In this document: positions 8,238-18,031 of the stretch, in pieces
Layout: every line of letters starts with the position of its first letter
Numbering within the stretch: the stretch's first letter is position 1
DNA from: a bacterium
GTDB lineage: Bacteria; Auribacterota; Auribacteria; Auribacterales; Auribacteraceae
DNA: 64,000 nt
Assembly: GCA_018435605.1 (NCBI GenBank)
Contig: JAHDNF010000005.1
Span: forward strand, 124,001 to 188,000
Direction of reading: 5' to 3'
The notes under the pieces: generated by a model
What the model saw: only the letters and a program-made list of their open reading frames with translations
Told to the model about the DNA's origin: nothing
The model's database searches: none
Program-made: the position numbers and the translations under genes

Positions 8238-9176
8238 CTACCCGCCAAGATAATCGCCAACGTCAAGACGGTGCCCGAGTAGAAATAATCTTGCCGGCAT
8301 ACGGGATTTGCCTTCCAGTTGAACTTCTCTGATGTGCAGTTGCCCTTCAGCGCACGCTACTGTGAAATGTTCGGGGTCAACATACAATACCTGTCCGGGT
8401 GTTCCGGAATGGGTTGTTTCAATAGGTTTTGCGGAAAATATCTTTAGTATTTGCGACCTGTACGACGTTCTGGCTCCCGGAGCCGGGTTCATGGCTCTAA
8501 TCAGATTAGAAACACTCCGCGCGCAGGCGTTCCAGTTTATCACACTCATTTCCGGAGTAATTTTTGTCGTATAAAAGACTTTTTCATCCGGTTGCGGTCT
8601 TGTTTTAACCGGAGGATGGTCAAACAATTTAACCGTATCGTAAAGCAGTTGAGCGCCGGCTTCAGCCAGTTTGTCGTGAAGCGACCCTGTGGTATCGTCA
8701 GTAGCAATAGGCACTCGCTGTTCCAGTATGATGTCACCGGAATCCATGCCTTCGTCGATCATAAATGTAGTAACGCCGGTTTCTTCGTCGCCGTTTAGTA
8801 TGGCAAACTGTATGGGAGACGGTCCGCGGTATTGCGGAAGAAGTGAAGCGTGCAGATTTACGCATCCGAATTTCGGGATGCCGATAAACCTTTTGCGGAG
8901 TATCTTTCCGTAAGCGCATACTAAAATAAGGTCGGGTGCGAGTGTTTCAAGTTGATCGAGGAACATGGGGTCTGTGGCTTTCAGAGGTTGAAATATAGGC
9001 AGTTCGTAATCCAAAGCCAGTTTTTTGACAGGACTGAAGGCCAGTTTCCTGCCTCTGCCCTGTTCTTTGTCCGGCATAGTTACCACAGCAATTATATCGC
9101 AGTCGTTGTCGAGCAGTTTTTTAAGAGACTGCGCGGCGAATTCGGGCGTACCGCAAAAAACTATCCGAGGCCGCAT
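8238..9176 (-). CDS. fmt: Methionyl-tRNA formyltransferase
   Basis: This 312-aa protein transfers a formyl group from 10-formyl-tetrahydrofolate to Met-tRNA(fMet) for translation initiation in the cytoplasm. The N-terminal Rossmann-type domain begins RIVFCGTPEFA. The formyltransferase signature is intact: 'GCVNLHASLLPQYRG' carries the catalytic region with Asn, His and the SLLP loop, and 'DEGMDSGDI' supplies the catalytic Asp. The C-terminal tRNA-binding domain follows ('GTPGQVLYVD'). The length is normal. The ATG lies one base after the stop of galE, and def is two genes upstream, so formylation and deformylation are co-transcribed, a common arrangement. Confidence 0.97.
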   Translation of the reverse strand: MRPRIVFCGTPEFAAQSLKKLLDNDCDIIAVVTMPDKEQGRGRKLAFSPVKKLALDYELPIFQPLKATDPMFLDQLETLAPDLILVCAYGKILRKRFIGIPKFGCVNLHASLLPQYRGPSPIQFAILNGDEETGVTTFMIDEGMDSGDIILEQRVPIATDDTTGSLHDKLAEAGAQLLYDTVKLFDHPPVKTRPQPDEKVFYTTKITPEMSVINWNACARSVSNLIRAMNPAPGARTSYRSQILKIFSAKPIETTHSGTPGQVLYVDPEHFTVACAEGQLHIREVQLEGKSRMPARLFLLGHRLDVGDYLGG

Positions 9177-9177
9177 T

Positions 9178-10152
9178 TTATTTATCCTTATATCCTTCAG
9201 GGTTAGCGCATTTCCACTTCCACGCCGTACCTACCATATCTTCAAGCGATGGATAGAGCGGTTTCCAACCCAGTTCTTTTTGAGCTTTCTCAGACGAAGC
9301 TACCAGCCTCGCGGGGTCGCCTGCTCTGCGGGGAGCGATTTTCACGGCAATTTTTTTGCCTGTAACCAGTTCGACCGCGGCGATAACTTCTTTCACGGAA
9401 AAACCTTGTCCGTTGCCCAGATTAAATATGCCGCTTCCGTCTGTATTGAGCGCGAGTATATGCGCCTTTGCAAGATCGATTACGTGAATGTAATCGCGTA
9501 TACAGGTTCCGTCGGGCGTAGGATAATCGTCTCCAAAGACGGATATGAATTTTCGTTTGCCGGTAGCGGCATCGAGCACAAGGGGGATCAGATGGGTTTC
9601 CGGGTCGTGGTCTTCGCCAAACCGCTTGCTTGCTCCGCAGGCATTGAAATATCGCAGAGCCGTGTATTGCATACCGTAAGATTGGTAAAACCATTTGAGT
9701 ATTTTTTCAAGCATTAGTTTCGATTCGCCGTAAGGGTTGGTAGGCGCATTCGGATGCGTTTCGGGTATCGGTATCTCATTAGGTTCACCGTAAGTAGCCG
9801 CGGTAGACGATAATATGAACCTTTTTACTCCGTGTTCCGCGGCGGTATGCATAAGCGTAAGCCCGCAGGTTACATTATTATGAAAATATTTGGCAGGATT
9901 TTCCATGGATTCGCCCACAAGGCTGTCCGCGGCAAAATGCATTACCGCGTCGATATCGTAGTTGCGAAGGATGTCTGCGACCGTTTTCTTAGAGCCGATA
10001 TTTCCTTCCACAAGAGTTGCGTCCGGATGAACCGCTTTTTTGTGTCCGCGTTCCATCGAGTCTATTACGACAACCCTGTAATCCTGTTCTATCAATTGTT
10101 CTACAGTTACGCTTCCGATGTATCCGGCGCCGCCGGTGACGAGTATGTTCAT
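9178..10152 (-). CDS. galE: UDP-glucose 4-epimerase
   Basis: This 324-aa enzyme of the short-chain dehydrogenase superfamily interconverts UDP-glucose and UDP-galactose, supplying precursors for surface polysaccharides. It has the NAD-binding GGAGYIG at residues 7-13, the GalE 'DSMERGHKKAV' segment, the catalytic YGESK (near 146-150), and the substrate-binding 'YFNACGAS' and 'LIPLVLDAA' segments seen in GalE. The C-terminus ('GDPARLVASSEKAQKELGWKP') is typical. The ATG overlaps the def stop as ATGA, suggesting translational coupling, with AGGAG 11-12 bases upstream. Related UDP-glucuronate epimerases cannot be wholly excluded, but the match to GalE is strong. Confidence 0.95.
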   Translation of the reverse strand: MNILVTGGAGYIGSVTVEQLIEQDYRVVVIDSMERGHKKAVHPDATLVEGNIGSKKTVADILRNYDIDAVMHFAADSLVGESMENPAKYFHNNVTCGLTLMHTAAEHGVKRFILSSTAATYGEPNEIPIPETHPNAPTNPYGESKLMLEKILKWFYQSYGMQYTALRYFNACGASKRFGEDHDPETHLIPLVLDAATGKRKFISVFGDDYPTPDGTCIRDYIHVIDLAKAHILALNTDGSGIFNLGNGQGFSVKEVIAAVELVTGKKIAVKIAPRRAGDPARLVASSEKAQKELGWKPLYPSLEDMVGTAWKWKCANPEGYKDK

Positions 10153-10661
10153 TCCGATTGCGTCTCCTGTGATTCTCGAAGTTTTTTTAATTTCCGTTTT
10201 AACATAAGTTTCTGGGCAGGGGTCATCCGGTCTATGAACAACACGCCGTTTAGATGGTCTATTTCATGCTGGAATACTCGTGCGATAAGGTCTGAGCATG
10301 TTATGCGGTAAAATTTACCTTCCAGATCGTAAAAGGTAACTTCGATTGTTTGCGCACGGACTATGTTGGCGCGAATTCCGGGAAAACTCAGGCAACCTTC
10401 TTCCATAGTGTCGGTTTGTTTGCTGTAAGATGTGATTTCGGGGTTTATAACCACCATTTTCGAGTCAGGGCTGTCTTGGGTGTCTATGACCATTATCTTA
10501 TCGGTCAGGCCTACTTGTTGAGCGGCAAGGCCTATACCTTGATCTTCGCGCATCACTTCAAACATCTGGTCTGCTATAGAGCGGTATTCGTGAAGTTTAT
10601 CGAGAGGAATTTTTTTCGCTTTTTTGCGTAATACCGGGTTGCCGTAAATAGCTATTTCCAT
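10149..10661 (-). CDS. def: Peptide deformylase
   Basis: This 170-aa metalloenzyme removes the N-formyl group from nascent proteins at the ribosome. All three signature motifs are present: GIGLAAQQVG, EGCLSFPG (metal-ligand Cys) and QHEIDHLNG (two metal-ligand His and the catalytic Glu). The length is typical. GGAAGGAG lies 10 bases before the ATG. It is followed with a 4-base overlap by galE and then by fmt, so the gene pair that handles formyl-methionine sits in one transcript. Confidence 0.98.
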   Translation of the reverse strand: MEIAIYGNPVLRKKAKKIPLDKLHEYRSIADQMFEVMREDQGIGLAAQQVGLTDKIMVIDTQDSPDSKMVVINPEITSYSKQTDTMEEGCLSFPGIRANIVRAQTIEVTFYDLEGKFYRITCSDLIARVFQHEIDHLNGVLFIDRMTPAQKLMLKRKLKKLRESQETQSE

Positions 10662-10741
10662 GTCCGAAACACTCCTTCCTGTTACAGGTGCATGGCAAAT
10701 AGTAGCACAGGTTATCGATCAAGACAATACCGAAAAAAGGA

Positions 10742-11308
10742 TTATTCGTAAAATTCCATAAATGTTTCCAGTTCATCTTCATCCACGTCGGAAAACTGTT
10801 CTTTGAGCCTCTTTTTGAGGTCGTCGAGATTTCCGGAAACATTTTCCTGAAAGTTTGATTCAACAGGTAGCCGGTAAAGTTTCAATCTTTTTGTACCCCT
10901 GTCGATTTCGTACTTATAACCGATAAGCTGAATTTGAGTGAAATCCACAAAGGCAAGGCTTCTTATGAATCTGTGTTTGAACCGCGGAGCGATGACTAGA
11001 ATCCGGGGAACAAGAGCCGGGTCGATAACATGATTACTGAAAAGATTGTGGATGGACTCGCGGCTGTCCAGTACAAACCGGAATTTGTTGAGCAAAGCAA
11101 CCAATGACGGGGTATCATCGGTTTCTATTAAATCTATCAGCGCCAACTGTCCTTTTTGGTCTACCGCCAGAATATCGGTGAAACCGTATTCGTTGCACCC
11201 ATAATCGAAATCAACAACAGAAAGATGCGGATCGACCTTCTTAAGTTCTTTCACAATGAGGTTTCGCAATTTTTTAGAAGGATTCCCTATCCCGTCCATT
11301 GAGTCCAC
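10742..11308 (-). CDS. Degenerate nuclease-fold-like protein (unknown function)
   Basis: This is a 188-aa protein probably starting at the GTG at 11308, which has AAGGAA eight bases upstream; an in-frame ATG at 11299 is the alternative. The stretch 'CNEYGFTDILAVDQKGQLALIDLIETD' looks like the PD-(D/E)XK core of NucS/RecB-type nucleases (Asp45, then Asp59-x-x61), but the catalytic Lys is replaced by Ile61. The similarity therefore points to an inactive or binding-only relative. The C-terminus is rich in Asp and Glu (residues about 165-188). It lies upstream of def-galE-fmt with an 80-base gap and may be the first gene of that operon. The nuclease-fold assignment is inference from a short motif. 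Confidence 0.6.
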   Translation of the reverse strand: MDSMDGIGNPSKKLRNLIVKELKKVDPHLSVVDFDYGCNEYGFTDILAVDQKGQLALIDLIETDDTPSLVALLNKFRFVLDSRESIHNLFSNHVIDPALVPRILVIAPRFKHRFIRSLAFVDFTQIQLIGYKYEIDRGTKRLKLYRLPVESNFQENVSGNLDDLKKRLKEQFSDVDEDELETFMEFYE

Positions 11309-11643
11309 GACTGAACTTCCTTTCCAAGAGGATTGTGTTGCTTTTAGACGTTTTTCTTCTATGTTCTTATCTATTTAAAAGACAACGTAAATCGCCAAAA
11401 AGTTAATAAAAAAATGTCCGCTCGGACGATTATCTGCATATAAACACTAATTGTCAAAAACTTACATTAAATTAGAGTAATATATAATATATAGCACATT
11501 GTCGGTATGATGTCAACAGCAAAAAAACGCAAATTCGCCAAAAGGAAGTTGTGCCTGCGAGGATATTAAGGTATACTATGATATATGAATATATGCGCGT
11601 GAACTATCTTATTTTTAACAATTGTTTTTAGAAAGATTTTTTT
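11309..11643. other. Divergent intergenic region, AT-rich
   Basis: This 335-base gap separates the minus-strand nuclease-like gene from the plus-strand 2072-aa gene. It is AT-rich and has no open frame with coding character. It holds two candidate plus-strand promoters: TTACAT-17-TAATAT (11462-11490) and the better-placed TTGTGC-17-TATACT (11549-11577). No clear operator palindrome is seen. Confidence 0.5.
11549..11577 (+). promoter_or_regulatory. Predicted promoter of the 2072-aa protein gene
   Basis: TTGTGC (11549-11554) and TATACT (11572-11577) are 17 bases apart. The predicted start near 11584 leaves a leader of about 60 bases before the ATG at 11644. The -35 box keeps TTG and the -10 box matches five of six. 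Confidence 0.5.
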
Positions 11644-14600
11644 ATGCTAAAAAAATATGTATATATAATGATGATCACAATAATTCTCGCCGTGCCCCAA
11701 ACAGCTTGGACTGCTCAGCGCGAAGATATGCATATCCCTGCTGTATACGGCTCTGTTATAGATAGTTTCGAGGGGCTTGAGGATAAATCTGTTCTGATTA
11801 TCTTGGACGCCCACTGCAACTATACTGCACAGAAGAATATAGCATCTCTGCTCGATATTTATGCGCAATCTTTCTCTCCTTCGTTAATCGCTCTTGAAGG
11901 GGCTCAAGGTGAACTGTATGTCGAGGATTTCCAGTCGTTCCCTTTTGAGGCTGTACTAAAATCCGCCGCCGAATTTTTTCTCAAAGAGGGTTTTATTAGC
12001 GGAGTGGAATATTTTTCTCTAATCAACTCCAAACCTACAGCCGGCGCACGCAATACCCCGCTCGTCGCCGGTGTTGAAGACGCAAGGCTTTATGCCAAAA
12101 ACCTTTCGGCTTATCAATCGGTCGCAGGTATATCCGATCAAGTCCGCGAGTGTCTTACAGGGTTGCTGGGGTATATGGAGAACTACGCCGATACCAACGA
12201 TTTTTTTGCCGGATCGAATCTAACTGATTTGCAACAGTCTTATCGTGCGGGAGATATATCTTTTTTTGAATACTGCTCGGCTTTGGCCGGACAATCCGAA
12301 TCGCATATTTCGGACATAACGCAGTTACCTAATATTTATCTGTTTTCGGAATCTTTGCGGGTTAAAAACCGTATTCAAAATGCTGTGTTAGACAATGAAA
12401 GAAAACAACTGTCAAAGATTCTGGCGCAACGGGGCGCAGAATGGAATGTATCGTTTGACAACAAATTGCAGGCAGGCGTCATATCGTATGACGATTATTT
12501 TCGCCAAATGGCCGATTCGGCAGACATGGCGGGGATTCCTTTGGAACACTACCCGCAGGTATCAGCGTACCGATTATATCTTAAATTGACCGACCGCATA
12601 AACCGCCGGTCGCTTTTTACAGAGGCTGAAAAACTGGCCGATTTGTTGGCTGAAAAGATTTTTGACGATCCGCGCACCCTGACGCTATACAAATGGATAC
12701 GACGGTTGTGCCGGCTAAATAGAATGCTTGATCTCGATATGTCCGCGGAAGAATACGCTATGCTAAACGCAGATCGTTGGAACTTGGACGATCTGATCGC
12801 TTTTGCCCGAACATTACCGCCTGCCGACTCGGTAGAAAAACTCGTATCACATCGAAACAGCATAGAATCGGCTATAGACGGAACAGTCCGGTTTTACGCA
12901 GTAGCTACCGACAGAAACGAGTCGATGATAGATAATCTTATCGCTGATATGGAAATGGAAGATTGCCAGACAGCGGTAATGGTGGTCGGCGGGTTTCACG
13001 TTGACGGTATCTGCGCCCTGCTTCGGGATAAAGGGTTTTCTTACCGCGTAATATCGCCGGCTATGAGCGAACACGGGCACCACGCCCTTTACCGTTCGCG
13101 TTTGAGCGGTGAAATGTCGCTTTTCGGGCAGGTTATAGAAAAATCCGTGCGTAGCAGTGTGCGTATGCAGGGCGACGACGCTCTGGCAATAGCGTCGTTA
13201 CTTGCGCGCGATTCGCTGGCTGGCGGCAATACCGCGCAGGCAGTACGAATAGAGATGAAATCCATTATGACTGCTTCCGCGATACGCGCCCTTGAACAAA
13301 CAGGTATCTATGAGATGGAGGCTCTGCGTGCAAGGGTTGAGGCTCAGCTTGTAAAGCTCTGGGGTGCAGAACATTTTCCGCAACTCGATTCGTTCAAGAT
13401 ATACCGCGCCCTAAACGGCGACCTCGTTGTAGAACTGCTTGTCAACGGCGTTGTGTATACCTTTTTTCAGTCCGCTCAACCGTCGACCGCAAGGAGACTC
13501 GACGACGAACCGGGCAGACTGCTCGGACAATTCGATATGGGCGGCACGACAATTTCCATTCTCGCTGGTTCTGCTCTTCGGCCTGACGCCTCGTATTCTG
13601 CGGGCGATGTGCTAATCCGTCAACTTGCCGGCGGAGCGGTTTCGCAGGCCGATATTATAAGGTCTATACCTGACGCCCAACAACTGATAGACAGATGGCA
13701 GGCACAGGGGTTGATTACAGTTGAGGCACGAGGCGTGGAGCGATATTTGCAGTTGAGCGATTCAGTAGCGCAAATGGTCGCACCGGCGCAGGCGATATTG
13801 AATGAACTGTACGTTTCATCGGCAGACCTGCCGGATATGCCGGATTCGCTCAAGGTAACTTTGGAGCGTCTGGCGATTTCGGAAATCGTAATAGATCAGG
13901 CAACTCCGCTTAGCATGGTAGTGGAGTTTTTGTATACGTTGTCACAACAAGATAAATACGAGTTTGTTCATGCCCCACCACACGCGGCAGTGCTCTTTGA
14001 GGTTTCTACCGAAACAAGAGTTTATTTTGCGCAGTCGGTTTACAGTGGCCTCCCTGGTTCGGGCGTACGCGCCGAACTCCGGATTTTAGATCACAGTAAC
14101 CGGCCGTTCGATGAACAAACTCGTAATGATAAAGTCGCGGATATTTATAATAGCCCCGCTGTCATAGATGCTGTTGTCGCTCCGCTGGAGGCTCGACCGC
14201 AGGTATTTCGCAGTCTCGACGCCGGTCAGCCTCAATCTCAGACTGTAGTGCCTCTCAGCCCGCAGGTGCGCACCCGTGATGTCATCTTGGAAAAATTATA
14301 CCGCTTCATCGGCAACCCCGAAACATTCGATAAACGCAACAAAGCGTTGGTATTCGATCTCGACGGTACACTGCGGATACGCGAAGACGGATACTTTTTG
14401 CCGATAGATCAGGAAATTACCGATTTGATCCGGTCGTTCATTGAACAGGGAATATATATTGTTATCGTATCCGGCCAGCCGTACTCAGAAATAGAGGAAG
14501 GATTCGTTTCGCTTTTCACCGCCAAAGAACGCGAACGGATGTTTGTGTATCCGTCAAACGGCGCGGAAGCGGTGTCGTTCAACGCCGACGGCATGCCGGT

Positions 14601-17600
14601 TGAGATATATAATCAGCCGCTGAACCTAGCGATGGGTACCAAACCGATCGACGAATTCGTACAGGAACTCAGAGCGCTGGCGGATGCAAACGGTATTTCC
14701 GGATATCAAACACGTGTTACCGATTCGCAAATAGCCTTTCGCCTTGTGGAATCCACTAACGAACAACGCCATGCCATATTCCACATATTCCGAAACTACA
14801 TAGACCAGCAGGGGTATAAACTTAAATCGGAAATAGCCGGCAGGTTCAGTATCGATATAGCCATAAGCGATAAAGCGTATGCCGTGCGCGATTTTATCCA
14901 TTACCGCGTACCTCTTGACCCCGAAGACATACTCTTTTTCGGCGACAGTTACCACGGCAACGACGAACCTATGGCGGAGGCTGTGCCTACAGGCTTGCAT
15001 TTTCACGTGGGTTCTATACTCGAAGGCGAACAAATACCGGCATCGGTTACGCCTACAGACGGAAACGGGCCGGAAACCACAAACGCTATTTTAGCTCAAC
15101 TGCGAGAACTGCTCGATATGGTAGTTAGAGACCGTATTGACGACAGGCCTGCTCAAAAAATAGCGCGCACATTAGCCGCTTATTACGATTTTCATAGAAA
15201 TTATTCACAGGAAACACCGTCCGGTCAAATGGAAGAAAAACTGCTATGGCCTATATGGTTTCAGACCAACGAAACTCAGTGGGAACAACCTGTGGAACAA
15301 CTTGAGCAAGGGGATTTTTCAAAAACATTTGTCGGTGTCGGGGTAGGCGGTGTATCGCTTTCGTACATAGCCGCTACTCAACCTCAAAAAGCGATTATTG
15401 CCGATATAAATCCTTGGATAACCCAGTTTTTCATTCCTCTGCGAAGTGCCATGATTATGTTCGCCCCGACAAGAATAGAGTTTATTTCCCTGCTGTCGGG
15501 AAGACCGATAAATACGGTTGTTCGCGACGGGAAAAAATATTTTCAGACATATCCGCAAATAACCGGACAGCCCATGCGCGAAATACCTCAGGATGCATCC
15601 TTGAACGAAATATACGAGTTTTTCTCTGAAATACCGTTCCGTGAAAATTATTCGCAAAATATAATCGATACTCTGATTCGCTTGTTGCCTCAGGATAAGC
15701 AGGAAAACGCCGGAATTTTTTGGGAAACTTACAACAAAGGTATGTTCCAGCAATTCAAATTCAAGCATATGCTACAAGGATTGATCGAAGCGGACGAGAG
15801 GGCAGGCAGGAATACCACATGGTTGTCCGACGAAGGCCGTTACCAACAGGTCAAATCGTTCATTGAAAGCGGTAAACTGTTTGCCGTTGAGGCTAACTGG
15901 GCTGGCGAACAAATACCCAAGCTGGGGACAATGCTTGAAACTCACGACGACGAGGTTAGTGTAGTGTACCTGTCGAACGTTCATCACAAAGTGCCCTTTG
16001 CACAGCAAAAAGACGGTTCCGTTCCGTGGATAAATTTCATAGCAAACATCGCTTCTCTTCCGAAAGCGGAAAACGCCCTTATATTGAGCGATCAAACCTT
16101 GTCCAATTCTCCGTTCGAATCGATTTCACGGTTCAACGATTCGAACTATGAAAAAAGATACGCTGAATATGTAAACCGGTTTTTTAATCCGGACACTTTG
16201 TACCCGCGCGAAGACGCAGAATTTGCCGCGCTTCGTGATGCCCAGTTTGATCCTATTATCGAGAGGATACTTAACGACGCAGGAAAAAGCGATCTTGCAG
16301 AATTTTACCGACAGGCTGACGCTAGGGTGCGCACTACGATTATTGAAGATTACGCTCAAACTATTTATAAATCGTGGAACGATCTTAGATCCCGTATAAG
16401 AAAAAGCGAACCTATAACCGGCGACGAGCACATCATGTCCTTGGAACTGCGAGCTATGCTCGGTTACGGGTTGAACGATATAGACAATGTTATAGGACGA
16501 TTCGAGAAAAATTCGGATTTTTTTATGGATCTTCTGAGCCTGCCCTATTCCCCTGACGGTCTTATGGGGTTTGCCAGAACCGTTACAAACCTTCGCGCAC
16601 AGCTGGTCTCAACGGTAAACCTTTACCGCAACGAACCGGATGTGGTGCTATTGGATACGGCATTGCTTACCGCTTCGTCCGGGGCAGAAAATTTTGCTCT
16701 TCCCGTTGTTCTCGATACTTTCAGGGATGAACATCGTCAACGCCACGGACGGCGTGTAATTTTTATTGCTGTAGACGACCGTTCATCCGGTGTCGTGCAG
16801 GCTAAAGACTCGCTGGATACATCGCTGTTTTTGCGGGGCGGTTCGGCGGTTTTGTTCGATCAGGTCATTAGTGCAGGGTTTGACCCCGCTAATCCGGCAG
16901 ACCGCAAACTGCTGGAATCGATAAAAGCCTCCATACCCGCTAATATACTCGCGCAGTCGGCGGCTAGCAGATTGGAGACAAAGGGAATATCAACCCCGTC
17001 GCGCGAGCAGATGGACGCACAAATACAAGAGATTTTACAGGAAAAAACACGCTTTGAGAAGGTTAGCGGGCAGATTACCGCCCGTTTCGGAATAACCTCC
17101 GGTTCTATATCGGAAAGAGTGTCGGTAATAACCGGTAAAAATTCTTTTCTCCATGATTTTGCCGATTCAATCGCCGCCGGCAAACGGTTTGTCGAACCTG
17201 TAAAAGATGCCGGAGTCGACGTGCCTGTTACTGAAGGCGTGTATCTGATAGACATACTCCGTTCAATAGGCGCAGACGCTCTGCCGTCGAATCTTGAAAT
17301 TGTAAGCGTGAAAAATCAGGTTATTCTCAACGATGAGCAAAAAGCCCTTGGATTCGAAGAGTATGTAGAACTTTTTTCCACTATATACACACTTTACTCA
17401 TCCGTAGCCGATACTAATCCGACATACGGGTCGTTTATTCAGGACATAAAAAATGCAGTAGCGCAAAACAGGATTCCGGCGTATCAGATTCCTCTGCTGT
17501 TTTCTCCGGCTCAGTTAATATCGATTTTCGAACTGCAGGTCAACACTCCGCTTAACGACCGGTCTATCATAGCGTTTTTTATGCAGGCTGTTCAGGAACA

Positions 17601-17862
17601 GTTTACAACCCGTGAGAAAAATGCTTTAGATTCGCTCTTGTCGCGTCAGATCAAGTTGATACGGATAGTTGACGTGCTTAGGGACAGCCACAGCCGCAAT
17701 CAAACCGTTACCATTGCTGACATGATGAACTCTCCTTCCATAGCCGGTATGGATTTAACCGATGTGGCGTCATATCTTGAAGTTAACATTCCGCCTCGAC
17801 CGATAGACAGCAATCTAGGCGACGCGATCAAGCGTCAGCGTCTGCTCGATATCTCCGCGTAA
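11644..17862 (+). CDS. Giant exported multidomain protein (ChaN/TraB-like, HAD-like and LIC_10091-like regions)
   Basis: This 2072-aa protein begins with a signal peptide (residues 1-23, ending AWTA). Residues about 40-470 form a first region: 'LDAHCN' (55-59), 'LIALEGAQGE' (near 84-92) and 'VMVVGGFHVDGI' (near 445-456). The spacing of His, Glu and a late GxxH recalls the ChaN/TraB/TIKI fold (inference). Residues about 895-1130 are a HAD-family phosphatase-like domain with VFDLDGTL (nucleophile Asp905), 'IVIVSGQP' and 'FFGDSYHGND' near 1098. Residues about 1160-1480 resemble the LIC_10091 family: 'VGVGVGGVSLSYIAATQP' and 'YLSNVHHKVPFA'. The last 590 residues are not recognised. The gene is monocistronic or leads into the glycosyltransferase gene 169 bases on. 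Codon use looks like the neighbours. Confidence 0.75.
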   Translation: MLKKYVYIMMITIILAVPQTAWTAQREDMHIPAVYGSVIDSFEGLEDKSVLIILDAHCNYTAQKNIASLLDIYAQSFSPSLIALEGAQGELYVEDFQSFPFEAVLKSAAEFFLKEGFISGVEYFSLINSKPTAGARNTPLVAGVEDARLYAKNLSAYQSVAGISDQVRECLTGLLGYMENYADTNDFFAGSNLTDLQQSYRAGDISFFEYCSALAGQSESHISDITQLPNIYLFSESLRVKNRIQNAVLDNERKQLSKILAQRGAEWNVSFDNKLQAGVISYDDYFRQMADSADMAGIPLEHYPQVSAYRLYLKLTDRINRRSLFTEAEKLADLLAEKIFDDPRTLTLYKWIRRLCRLNRMLDLDMSAEEYAMLNADRWNLDDLIAFARTLPPADSVEKLVSHRNSIESAIDGTVRFYAVATDRNESMIDNLIADMEMEDCQTAVMVVGGFHVDGICALLRDKGFSYRVISPAMSEHGHHALYRSRLSGEMSLFGQVIEKSVRSSVRMQGDDALAIASLLARDSLAGGNTAQAVRIEMKSIMTASAIRALEQTGIYEMEALRARVEAQLVKLWGAEHFPQLDSFKIYRALNGDLVVELLVNGVVYTFFQSAQPSTARRLDDEPGRLLGQFDMGGTTISILAGSALRPDASYSAGDVLIRQLAGGAVSQADIIRSIPDAQQLIDRWQAQGLITVEARGVERYLQLSDSVAQMVAPAQAILNELYVSSADLPDMPDSLKVTLERLAISEIVIDQATPLSMVVEFLYTLSQQDKYEFVHAPPHAAVLFEVSTETRVYFAQSVYSGLPGSGVRAELRILDHSNRPFDEQTRNDKVADIYNSPAVIDAVVAPLEARPQVFRSLDAGQPQSQTVVPLSPQVRTRDVILEKLYRFIGNPETFDKRNKALVFDLDGTLRIREDGYFLPIDQEITDLIRSFIEQGIYIVIVSGQPYSEIEEGFVSLFTAKERERMFVYPSNGAEAVSFNADGMPVEIYNQPLNLAMGTKPIDEFVQELRALADANGISGYQTRVTDSQIAFRLVESTNEQRHAIFHIFRNYIDQQGYKLKSEIAGRFSIDIAISDKAYAVRDFIHYRVPLDPEDILFFGDSYHGNDEPMAEAVPTGLHFHVGSILEGEQIPASVTPTDGNGPETTNAILAQLRELLDMVVRDRIDDRPAQKIARTLAAYYDFHRNYSQETPSGQMEEKLLWPIWFQTNETQWEQPVEQLEQGDFSKTFVGVGVGGVSLSYIAATQPQKAIIADINPWITQFFIPLRSAMIMFAPTRIEFISLLSGRPINTVVRDGKKYFQTYPQITGQPMREIPQDASLNEIYEFFSEIPFRENYSQNIIDTLIRLLPQDKQENAGIFWETYNKGMFQQFKFKHMLQGLIEADERAGRNTTWLSDEGRYQQVKSFIESGKLFAVEANWAGEQIPKLGTMLETHDDEVSVVYLSNVHHKVPFAQQKDGSVPWINFIANIASLPKAENALILSDQTLSNSPFESISRFNDSNYEKRYAEYVNRFFNPDTLYPREDAEFAALRDAQFDPIIERILNDAGKSDLAEFYRQADARVRTTIIEDYAQTIYKSWNDLRSRIRKSEPITGDEHIMSLELRAMLGYGLNDIDNVIGRFEKNSDFFMDLLSLPYSPDGLMGFARTVTNLRAQLVSTVNLYRNEPDVVLLDTALLTASSGAENFALPVVLDTFRDEHRQRHGRRVIFIAVDDRSSGVVQAKDSLDTSLFLRGGSAVLFDQVISAGFDPANPADRKLLESIKASIPANILAQSAASRLETKGISTPSREQMDAQIQEILQEKTRFEKVSGQITARFGITSGSISERVSVITGKNSFLHDFADSIAAGKRFVEPVKDAGVDVPVTEGVYLIDILRSIGADALPSNLEIVSVKNQVILNDEQKALGFEEYVELFSTIYTLYSSVADTNPTYGSFIQDIKNAVAQNRIPAYQIPLLFSPAQLISIFELQVNTPLNDRSIIAFFMQAVQEQFTTREKNALDSLLSRQIKLIRIVDVLRDSHSRNQTVTIADMMNSPSIAGMDLTDVASYLEVNIPPRPIDSNLGDAIKRQRLLDISA

Positions 17863-18031
17863 TGCGTACTGGAGCGCGGCGTGATCCTTTCTTAATAAAA
17901 AACTTGTAAACAATGCTTTTTTATACGTAATATATCCGGTAAAGCTGTACGCATTTTGTCAGTTTTTTGGCGGAAACGACATATGCTTGTATGGCGAAAG
18001 TCTATGAAAAAATTTTTATAAAAAGGACGAT

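Noticed and set aside
9025-9717. Plus-strand open frame of 230 codons over fmt/galE
   Set aside because: It lies antisense to two well-identified genes and has no domain signal or ribosome site.
17861-17955. Inverted repeat AATGCGTAC ... GTACGCATT spanning 77 bases after the 2072-aa gene
   Set aside because: Only nine base pairs at long distance; likely chance, and no terminator T-run fits it well.
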